Source: Lucinisca nassula
Taxonomy: Eukaryota; Mollusca; Bivalvia; Lucinida; Lucinidae
Length of the DNA stretch: 64,000 nucleotides
Direction of reading: 5' to 3'
Assembly: GCA_963580285.1 (NCBI GenBank)
Contig: CAUZLF010000734.1
Coordinates: forward strand, 1 to 64,000
Shown: piece by piece, positions 56,165 to 64,000 of the stretch
How the letters are laid out: the number at the start of each line of letters is the position of its first letter
Numbering within the stretch: the stretch's first letter is position 1
Position numbers and translations under genes: made by a program
Notes under the pieces: generated by a model
Told to the model about the DNA's origin: nothing
Database searches by the model: none
Seen by the model: only the letters and a program-made list of their open reading frames with translations

Positions 56165-57358
56165 TCCAGGGTGGAAAATTCCGTTTTCCAGTATTTGCCG
56201 GTATTTTCCAGTATTTGCCGGTATTTACCGGTAAATGCCACTGGCATGGAAAATACTCATATTTGCCGGCATTTTGCCAACATTGATCTCAATGTTATGC
56301 TCTATCCCATTACGATTCCTGACATAAATAACATTACTTACACATGAGTAATAAAACAATATACATTACAAGCAAGCCCGATTTTGTGCTTATTATTCCT
56401 AAAACTCTGATTTTAAACGAAATAAACAAGCAAGTTCAATGCGAACATCAAAGTTTTCCTGAATCCAAATCGTCGCCCACGAACTACCGCTACAATTTTT
56501 CTGCAAGCGATCGGTGAATGACGTCATCGGACCCCAGCAACCACACACGTGTCTATTGTTTTATTTAAATGCAGTGTATCTCTTTCATTTAAAAAATGTA
56601 TGGAAACTGTAAAAAAAAATTGATAGCTCGGAAGCTCTGTGTCAATAACCAACAACAGCATACAGATGTGTTTACATAAATTAAAGCGTTCGATTTTTTG
56701 GCACCAAAACATAACGAGATATTAGAATAGTCTGTTTGTATATTCTACCGTAAGATTTAGCAACTTGTCTTAGGAGCAATTAAATCATTTTCACATTGAT
56801 TGTGGATTAAATTATTGATTGGGGAATAAACGCAAATTAGAGACATAACTTGACCATATTTTCACACCTTATTGACATGCACCGCAGGGTGGCAATTATA
56901 CAACCGGGATTAACAATAGTGTCATTAATGAACCATTATAAATCAACAAACAGTGTTAATCCAAATCGGGCGTCTGCGGTTTCTTTCTGCGGTGTCTGAT
57001 CTGGGACTGCACTGTTTGCCGATGTCCCCACCAAAAGGTCCGCTGGGTATATATTGGTTAATAAATAAATAACAAGGGTGAACAGGTAAAGTTTTTTCAA
57101 CGTTTTAATGCAAAATACATGCATTCTGGTGATACTCGCACGCACATGCATTTTCCGGCCATTTGAAGATGATCGTGCGTTCCGTTGTGTGTTCCAAAAC
57201 TGGCCAAATTCTTCCTTTTTCTCATATACGCACCCACCAAAATTTCAGCAAATATTTCAAACGGGTAATACAACAGAATAACAGTTTTTTCCCAGATTTT
57301 GGCTAAAAAAGGGGGTGCGGGTAGTACGCAAATGCGGGTAGTACACACCCGAATACAG
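56165..57358 (-). mobile_element. Composite TIR element related to 61246-62523
   Basis: The stretch 56460-56935 is, inverted, similar to 61800-62340 (shared phrases around CACCGCAGGGTGGCAATTA and ACTTGACCATATTTTCACACC). The right end GTAGTACACACCCGAATACAGTA resembles the terminus at 33395. A hairpin core (56947-57020) and CCGGTATTTGCC repeats (56183-56235) lie inside. Boundaries are uncertain. Confidence 0.45.
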
Positions 57359-57379
57359 TATGTTTGGTTTGATGCAAGT

Positions 57380-58590
57380 GTCCTGAGGTATCTCTCAGCT
57401 GGAATGTCGACGAGTCCATGTATAATTTTAAAGAACATGATTAGCCTGTTCTTGGTCCGTCTTGCTTCTAAAGATAGACCATTCCAAATGGTCAAGCATT
57501 GTTGTCACAATGCTGGTGTTGTGGTATCTGCTGGTCACAAAACGGGCAGCTCTGCGCTGGACCATTTCAATCTTCTGTATCTGCTCTTTTGTGTGAGGGC
57601 TCCATACCCTAGAACAGTATTCAAGCAGTGGTCGGATCATCCAGCGATAAGCAGAGGTCTTGGTTTTGTTTGTTTGTTTGATTTGAGGTTTAACGTCCCC
57701 ATCAACACTGTAAAGGTCATTTTGGAGATGTTGCTTCCAATTTTGTGGGACTTTTACCCGACATTGAGATGAAATGACTTCTCAAGCCCTGTCGCCCAAT
57801 GAAACCAATAGGGTTTATTAGCATGGACAGTCCGCCTCGCACCGCGGTTCCTTGGCAGAGGTCTTGGTATCTTCATTGCTGACCAGACAGACCTTCAGAT
57901 TTCGTCTCAGGAATCCCAACATGCTGTTTGCCTTCTTGACAGTCTGGTCTATATGGCGGTTCCACGATAGGTTGGACTGAAGTTCCACAACGAGATACCT
58001 TGTATAGTCTTCTCTAACCAAGACGTGGCCTTTCAGGGTCCGTAATGACTGGCTTTCTTGATCTTGAGATCCTGATCGTACTGCATTTGTCTGGATGGAA
58101 AGGAATGCCCCATTTCTTTTCCCATGCTGCAAGCTGGTTGAGATCATCCTGGAGAGTTTTGCTGTCTTCTGTGTTCTTGATCCGCCTGTATAGGATGCAG
58201 TCATCTGCGAAGAGCCGTGTACTTGATTGGACGCAGTCCGCCAAGTCGTTGATAAACAACAGAAATATTAGTGGTCCCAGGACTGTTCCTCGAGGGACTC
58301 CACTGATGATTGGGATGCTATCCGACGCTACTCCTTCAACCAATACTTGCTGTGTACGATCAGTTAGGAAGACTCTTATCCATTTGAGGGTGCTTCCTCT
58401 AATCCTGTTATGGTCCAGTTCCCTCATCAGGCCGTCATGTGGGATGCGATCGAACGCCATAGAAAAATCCGGGATAATAAGGTTGTGTTGGTACTTTCTG
58501 TCTAGGACGGACACAAGATCTTCAGCTAGTGTAAGGAGCTGGGTCTCACAGCTTCTTTTTGCCCTAAAGCCATGCTGACCTATACAGTGT
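57380..58590 (-). pseudogene. Jockey/CR1-like LINE RT fragment, broken
   Basis: Minus-sense RT sequence: QHGFRAKRSCETQLL, DFSMAFDRIPHDGLM, GVPRGTVLGPL, LFADDCILYRRI (active-site FADD), then KANSMLGFLRRNL, RPLLEYCSRVWSPHT and FKIIHGLVDIPAERYL. A frameshift near 58030 and a SINE (57665-57854) interrupt it. The endonuclease side is missing beyond 58590. The signature belongs to the jockey/CR1 supergroup. Confidence 0.8.
57665..57854 (-). mobile_element. 5'-truncated CAAA-SINE inside the LINE
   Basis: Flanked by GCAGAGGTCTTGGT at 57651-57664 and 57855-57868 (14 bp), with the CAAACAAA tail at its 3' end. This confirms that the family moves by target-primed reverse transcription. Confidence 0.9.
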
Positions 58591-58632
58591 TAATGGGAAA
58601 GTTAAAGCTCTTTCTTTCTTTCTACTGAAACT

Positions 58633-59125
58633 ATGTGGGTCACATTTGACCATTACCGCAGGTGTACATTACATACACTCCAGGTTTTGCAGGATGAAAA
58701 CCTACACAGTAATCATGTAATTATGGTAGGGATCTTTAATCTGCACAGGGGATGGTTCTCCTTGCACAGGGGGCCTCCAATTAATGTCCCGCTCCGAAGG
58801 ATGGTGCACTTTATGGCATTCATCTATCTATCTATCTATCTATCTATCTTCTGATACTGCGTCGGTCACATTTGACTATTACCGCAGGTGTATATTACAT
58901 ACACTCCAGGTTTTGCAGGATGAAAGCCTACACGGTAATCATGTTATTACGGTAGGGATCTTTAACCTGCACAGGGGGCCTCCATTTAACGTCCCGATCC
59001 GAAGGACGGTACACTTTATGACATTCATCTCTGCAAATGGAGCCAATGGAGCGTGTTCGGACACCGAAATTTTATCGCCGCTGCTGGGGATCGAACCCGG
59101 GACCTCTAGCATCAGAGGGGTAACT
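58633..59125 (-). mobile_element. tRNA-type SINE in two adjoining copies with (CTAT)n
   Basis: Read minus, GGTCCCGGGTTCGATCCCC (59083-59102) is a B box. The body has GGATCGGGACGTTAAATGG and GGTTAAAGATCCCTACCG. A second, shorter copy follows at 58633-58818, and the CTAT repeat (about 58819-58850) lies between. Confidence 0.62.
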
Positions 59126-59128
59126 GGT

Positions 59129-59235
59129 CAACTCGTACCAAAGTCAAATCGTACCTAAGTCAACTCGTACCTGTTTTTGGTCAACTCGTACCCCCTAGTC
59201 AACTCGTACCTATTTTGGTCAACTCGTACCCCAGG
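59129..59235. repeat. GTCAACTCGTACC tandem array
   Basis: Six or so copies of GTCAACTCGTACC separated by short spacers. This resembles one end of a foldback-type transposon like the one at 62625. Confidence 0.7.
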
Positions 59236-59370
59236 GGTAGGTGGGGTACTCTATTTTTTTGCCGAACAATAGCTGAAATGGGTCATAACTTGCCCCGAGC
59301 CATGTCTTGAGTTCACCGGAGGCCAGAGAGAAGTACTTTGGGTTCTTTTATTGTCATATGGTTTTCACAG

Positions 59371-59708
59371 CGCGGGGATATGCAATGGCGTGCCATCAAC
59401 CTGCTCTAGTTATTATTATTTTTATTATTGTTATTATTATTATTATATTATTATTATTCACTTTTAACCCATTCAGTATCAGAAACCCACACAGGGGTAC
59501 CTTGTCAAACACTGCAGGCCCAGATCCGACGCCGCAGAACGCGGGGATATGCGATGGTGCGCCATCAACCTGCTCTAGTTATTATTAATTTTATTATTGT
59601 TATTATTATTATTATTTTATTACTATTCACTTTTAACCCATTCAGTACCAGAAACCCACAAAGGGGTACCTTGTCAAACACTGCAGGCCCAGATCAGGCG
59701 CCGCAGAA
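59371..59708. repeat. 169-bp tandem duplication with ATT microsatellites
   Basis: GCGGGGATATGC occurs at about 59372 and 59541, followed by CATCAACCTGCTCTAG, an ATT run and TTAACCCATTCAGTA. Two copies in tandem; the MITE start is included in both. Confidence 0.8.
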
Positions 59709-60178
59709 CGCGGCGTCGTATATTCAGGACCTCAGGGGTGTAAAATTCCACTCGCCCGCTCGCATTTGCGAGTAAGTTTTAGGGCAGGGCGAGTAAGGTT
59801 TTCAAAACTGACCTTACTTTTTTTTCATTTTTAGCACCTAAATGAAAAGTTTAGACGATAAGGGCGAGTAAGTTTGAGGGAAATTTTACACCTCTGGACC
59901 TACGCTGTTTGAAAAAGTTTAGCCACTTCCCGAATAAATTTTGAAGAAAACACAACCTGACACCCCTAAATTTCGAAATATATAAGATGGAAGATTCCAT
60001 TTGGGTTGTCAAACACTGCAGGCCCAGATCAGACACCGCATAACGCGGCGTCGTCTGATCAGGGCGGACGCTGTTTGAAAAAGTTTAGCCACTTCCCGAA
60101 TAAATTTTGAAGAAAACACAACCTGACACCCCTAAATTTCTAAATACATACATGTAAGTTGGAACCTTCCATTTGGGT
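59633..60178 (-). mobile_element. TTAA MITE, partly duplicated and holding a hAT-like MITE
   Basis: TTAACCCATTCAGTACCAG at the left and CCTTCCATTTGGGTTAA at the right. The half AAAAAGTTTAGCCACTTCCC occurs twice (59911, 60077), so a duplication has occurred after or around the insertion at 59733. Confidence 0.65.
59733..59896. mobile_element. hAT-like MITE copy 2 (164 bp)
   Basis: Flanked by GACCT (59728-59732, 59897-59901). Identical in sequence to the copy at 54154-54317. Confidence 0.88.
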
Positions 60179-60180
60179 TA

Positions 60181-60403
60181 ATTTAATTAACACCTTAAGT
60201 TAATCGTGTACCGATTAATGTGGGTGTAAAAACGATTATCGGTACTAGTTTAATCTAATCGTTCTTCATTAAAGACTGTTTTAAATTGCTTTAATTTTGC
60301 CGGCGAGCGGCTGTTTTTGTTCTGACAAAACTTAATGACAAGAAGGAATTTAAGGTCAATTATCTTGTGTGTATTATTTTCTTTTGAATTGCCGATTACT
60401 GGA
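60181..60403. other. Upstream region of the small zinc-finger exon
   Basis: AT-rich sequence with a GATTA/TAATC-rich patch (60199-60262). No repeat family named. Confidence 0.35.
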
Positions 60404-60410
60404 TATATAA
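60404..60410 (+). promoter_or_regulatory. Possible TATA box
   Basis: TATATAA lies 77 bases before the ATG at 60487, with no intervening ATG. It is placed correctly for a short 5' UTR, but no experimental support exists. Confidence 0.4.
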
Positions 60411-60486
60411 GAAGTACAGAATCCTTGCAGTAGCATTCATCTTTGAAATCTCATACTAAGAATCAAAGCTTAAAACTTTCATCAAA

Positions 60487-60618
60487 ATGTCTGATTTGTG
60501 CATTGCATGTGGTAAGGTTGTTGGTGGACGTCAGCATGCTGTAAGTTGCGATGTCTGCGACCATTGGCAGCATCGTTTTTGTGGGACAGGTACCGGTAAT
60601 ACAAATTTAATTTATTAG
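60487..60618 (+). CDS. Small Cys/His zinc-binding first exon (43 codons to stop)
   Basis: ATG at 60487 opens MSDLCIACGKVV, then SCDVCDHWQHRFCGTG. The pattern CxxC...CxxC..HWQHRxC is a half PHD/C4HC3-like finger that begins a family of mollusc proteins which I recall as MULE/FLYWCH-transposase-like. Read through, it stops at 60618. A splice donor is possible at ACAG|GTACCG (60582-60591) or CCG|GTAATA. No following exon was identified, so it is either a first exon or a relic. Confidence 0.5.
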   Translation: MSDLCIACGKVVGGRQHAVSCDVCDHWQHRFCGTGTGNTNLIY

Positions 60619-61245
60619 ATATTTTAGACTAGTGATCAATTTATTTATCTATTCATTTTATTTATTTATGTATTGCAATTAAAGGGGAAAATTATCCTGG
60701 CATTACGAAAACACGCCTATTCCAATATAACGAACAATTCTTCAGTTGTGGATACTCTTTAGCCGTTATTACCGATGATGATAATAATAATAATAATAAT
60801 ATTAATAATAATTATGCAAATTGTGAGGTAAAATCGAGGATTTGTTTTATATAGAATGTGTATGCTATGATAATGTTTCAGGTCGCTTGAAGATGCCGCT
60901 CCTAGCGAGTCCTTACAGGTTGAGGGTACTCGTTAGAACAGCCTCAACGAAGTCGTTCCAACTAAAGATCACAGCCTATGTTTGAAGTATAAATAAAAAA
61001 AAAAAAAAAAAAAACACTCGGATTTTCGTAAGAAAAGTTGCCATTTTGGAGATGTATAAAACGCACTATATTGCACGGTGTTATCGTAAAGTTACAGTAA
61101 TAAGGAATATGCAACATTTATGTTAGCCAACATTTATGTTTTGAGCATATATGAGAACAAAGTATAATTGTATAACTACATTTTATTTGCAAATGAGCAT
61201 GAAATGTAAGTTCTACAATTATATTTTTCTTGTTATTTTCATTTA
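60619..61245. other. No gene recognised; dispersed repeat fragments
   Basis: It contains AAT microsatellite (60780-60803), ACTCGTTAGAACAGCCTC (60929), shared in form with 55620 and 62601, and an A run (60992-61013). Confidence 0.45.
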
Positions 61246-62523
61246 CCGTAAAAATTCGGCTATAAGGCGATTCGGCTATAAGACGGGACCCCTTTTTCAG
61301 TTCTTCTAATGTGGGATTTTGCTTATACTCTTTTATAAGACGGGTCAAATTTTTGCCATATCTGTCGGGGCCTATCTGCTACCGCTAGATGCCGTTTAGA
61401 TGTGAGAAATCGGCCTTTTTTCATCAGAAAACCCCTCTACTTACCCCTCACATGGCTTTGTTTATGTCTGTTGACATAATGTCTTCGTTTGTGAGAGTTA
61501 CAAAGAGAGACAACTCTTACTGAATCTGAATCGGTAGGTCTATTAAGCGTCTGGAAAAGGGGGAAACGTCGGGCCGATAGGTCGTATCGCTCTCGACCCG
61601 AAGTTGGCCCGGTACATGCTTTGCTGGCTAAGACTTCTATTTAATGGACGATAGGGCTGCAAAATCCATTTCCCGGTTGCCCGAGACAAGACCGAAATCG
61701 CGCCGGGCAAGTGCAAAAAAAATCGTCTACAACCGTCAGTCTTTCTGAGTCCTTAAATCCGGTAAAACTAGACCAGTAATTAAATCGCAATAATTAATGC
61801 AGACAAACCATCTGTGTATTTATTACGGTTCAATTATGACACTATTGTTAATCCCTGTCATGTAATTGCCACCCTGCGGTGCGTGTCGATAAGGTGTGAA
61901 AATATGGTCAAGTTATGTTTCGTATTTGCGTTTATCCTCCAACCATAAAATTTAATCCACAATCAATGTGAAAATGGTTTAATCACTCCTCAGACAATTA
62001 GCTACATCTAACGGTAGAAGTTTGCATTACAAAAAATGGACTATTCTACGATCTCATGAATGGTTATGTTTTGGCGCCAAATAGCAGACGCTGGGCGAGA
62101 AAAGTCGAACTCTGTTGTTGGTTATTGACACGGAGCTTCTGGGGATAATTCGGGAGCTGTGCAAAGCGCTGGTTTTCTATCCACCTCTATTTACAACCGT
62201 TTAGCTATCGAGAAAATATTTTTTACCGGTTCCTAACGTTTTTTTTATGAACGAGATACACACAATGACATTAAACACGTGTTGGGGTGCTGGCGTCGGA
62301 TGACGTCATTTACCGATCGCGTGCAGAAAAATGGTAGCGTCAGTTTGTGGGCGGCGATTTTTATCATTCAAAAATCATCGATCGGCATTTTCCGTATGTC
62401 TGGTCTTCGCCGGACTTTGCCGGAAAAAAGCATGCAGTCCATGACCTCGGCTATAAGACGGGGTCAATTTTTCGGGCTCTTTTTGGAGGGAAAAATCCTC
62501 GTCTTATAGCCGAATTTTTACGG
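61246..62523. mobile_element. TA-flanked TIR transposon without transposase (1278 bp)
   Basis: CCGTAAAAATTCGGCTATAAG at the left (TA at 61244-61245) and its inverse CGTCTTATAGCCGAATTTTTACGG at the right (TA at 62524-62525), about 24-bp arms. TCGGCTATAAGACGGG repeats inside both ends. No long reading frame. TA duplication suggests the Tc1/mariner superfamily. Confidence 0.8.
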
Positions 62524-63112
62524 TACATATTTACATATGAAGTTCGTCTTATGTTGAGCATGGTGTAATGTACCAATCACATCCCTCTGGAGCATAGATT
62601 GTTGGCACTCGTTAGAGCGCATCCGGGACGTTTCGCCCCCAAACCGTTTCCTTCCCTAGTCGTTTCGCCCCCAAGACGTTTCCTTCCTGGTCGTTTCCCC
62701 CCTAGTCGTTTCGCCCCCCCCCCCCCTAGTCGTTTCGTCCCCCTAGTCGTTTCGCCCACTTTTCACTGTAAGGCTAATTTTCAATGTTGAACTTTTATTA
62801 GAGGTAAGAAGAGGCAAATATTTAAGTGGCATCATCGCCCTGTCACGTCAGCCTAAGTATCTGTATCTGTTCGTTAAGGGACTTCATTCATACTTGAACA
62901 GTATGTCTCTGATGGCGCGTGAAAAAGAGAAAGTGGGAAATATTGGAAAGAAAAAGAAATAGTGGATAGACAAGAAAGAAAAGAAAGATTCCTGCCTGCT
63001 TTTTCAAATCATCATTGGCAACCAGACCTCTCTGGCTACAGAAGTGTCGCCCAACCGGCACAGGTTAAAAAATCCCTCAGACTTTACTTACAGACCGGCC
63101 CCTACCTAGCTA

Positions 63113-63238
63113 TTAAAACGAGAGGGTAGACGGTCCCTGCTTGAATGATACCAAGTCAGGGGCCTCAGAAACAGATGCTGGTAAACTATTCCAACCGGGT
63201 ATAGTCCTAGGGAAGAAGCTGTACTTGAATGTATCGAG
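63113..63238 (-). pseudogene. LINE ORF2 C-terminal tail (41 codons)
   Basis: Minus-sense LDTFKYSFFPRTIPGWNSLP and SVSEAPDLVSFK end at a TAA (63115-63113). The SFFPRTxxxWNSLP motif is the conserved C-terminal tail of jockey/CR1-type LINE proteins. The upstream part is missing. Confidence 0.7.
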
Positions 63239-63390
63239 CTTACCGCGTTGCCTGATCAGGGTCTGCATTATTTGCTTACAGTTCAGGAATTACTGAGTCC
63301 GATGCCGCAAATCCGATCAGAGTATACATAAATTGCTGACAGAACATTGATGAAAGGAATAGACTTGATCATTGCTTCCACTTCTATTTA

Positions 63391-63590
63391 TTATGTTGCA
63401 TCGGCGTTGACGCGTCGTTGCGTAGACGACATTTACGGCAATACTCAACCATATATTACCTAGTGGGCACACAATGTGTATGCAACGTCGTATCAACGCC
63501 GATGCAACGTAATAAAGTTGCATCGGCGTTGACCCGATGTTGCGTCTAGACGGCATTTGCGGCAATATTCAACAATGTATTACTGGCCGA
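63391..63590. repeat. Palindromic repeat GTTGCATCGGCGTTGA, one and a half copies
   Basis: GTTGCATCGGCGTTGACGCG (about 63396) is mirrored by ATCAACGCCGATGCAAC (about 63492-63508). A direct partial copy (GTTGCATCGGCGTTGACCCG) follows at 63519. A short A/T loop lies between the arms. Confidence 0.65.
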
Positions 63591-64000
63591 CTCTGTTAAC
63601 GAACCAAGAGACCAATTTAAAACAAAACTGGTAAAGGTGCTAAAGCAATAATTAAAGACTTTTAACTTTGCAAAGAGCACATGCTTTCACACCTTATCAT
63701 TAAGGGCATTAATTGCGTGATTAATGTGTCAAATCAAATAAACAATGTGAATAACGGTATTGATCAAAACAGGTGATACTTATCATAATTCCTAATTAAC
63801 ATTTTCATTCAAAGAACAGGTTCTTCTCTTTTTCTCTCTCTCATATATGAATCTTTTATATATAAAATATAGTAAAATAGTTTGGGGGCGAAACGACTAG
63901 GCTTTGGGGGCGAAACGACTAGGGTAAGGGGGCGAAACGACTAGGGGCCAAAACGACTAGGGGGGAAACGTCTCGGGGGCGAAACGTCTTGTTACCGTTA

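Larger units (their letters stand above)
62625..63990. mobile_element. Foldback-type transposon with tandem-repeat ends
   Basis: The left end (62625-62763) is an array of CCTAGTCGTTTCGCCCCC-like units. The right end (63882-63990) is the same array inverted (GGGGGCGAAACGACTAGG). The outermost units read GACGTTTCGCCCCC and GGGGGCGAAACGTC. The interior holds a LINE fragment and a palindromic repeat. No transposase is seen. Confidence 0.75.

Overview
The window is eukaryotic. It is nuclear DNA from an animal, most probably a bivalve mollusc. The evidence is an intron-split host gene with GT-AG splice sites and a very dense, deeply nested transposon load of the kind seen in bivalves: pearl/Helentron-like elements with internal tandem repeats, CAAA-tailed and tRNA-derived SINEs, CR1 and L1/Tx1-like LINEs, and TTAA- and TA-flanked MITEs. 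The species assignment is inference. There is no operon, CRISPR array or prokaryotic signal.

Region 1-19082, minus strand, holds the 5' part of one host gene. Six coding exons (19072-18933, 16613-16539, 14072-13988, 13013-12891, 9571-9507, 178-66) join in perfect phase into about 200 N-terminal residues that match the start of SPAG1 (sperm-associated antigen 1, an axonemal dynein assembly factor). The gene runs off the left edge before its TPR domains. No long single frame exists, so ORF calling alone misses it.

The introns are packed with mobile DNA: the RNase H end of a LINE (220-1461), a 4.2-kb Helentron-like element carrying a 994-bp higher-order tandem array (1614-5817), an unidentified structured block (5818-8425), a SWIM-finger transposase relic (11949-12579), SINEs nested in SINEs, and TTAA MITEs. 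One SINE sits at the exon 3 splice donor and has duplicated it.

Region 19083-34444 contains a nearly complete CR1-type LINE (22382 to about 30654). Its ORF1 (PHD finger, coiled coil, SGNH esterase) is cut by two DNA-transposon insertions with clean target-site duplications. Its ORF2 (endonuclease and reverse transcriptase) is open for 1183 codons. A cluster of TTAA MITEs and a short Helentron-like element follow.

Region 34445-50180 is one nested structure. A Helentron-like element (5' end 34445, 3' hairpin at 50147-50179) was split by a full-length L1/Tx1-like LINE (34961-47386: 5' UTR, ORF1, ORF2, poly(A), 16-bp target duplication). It also received a second Helentron-like element (48358-49846).

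Region 50181-64000 is mostly SINEs, MITEs and microsatellites. It includes a 329-bp GA tract, a minus-strand jockey/CR1-like LINE relic (57380-58590), two identical 164-bp hAT-like MITEs (54154 and 59733), a small zinc-binding first exon with a TATA box (60487), a 1.28-kb TA-flanked element (61246-62523) and a foldback element whose ends are tandem arrays (62625-63990).
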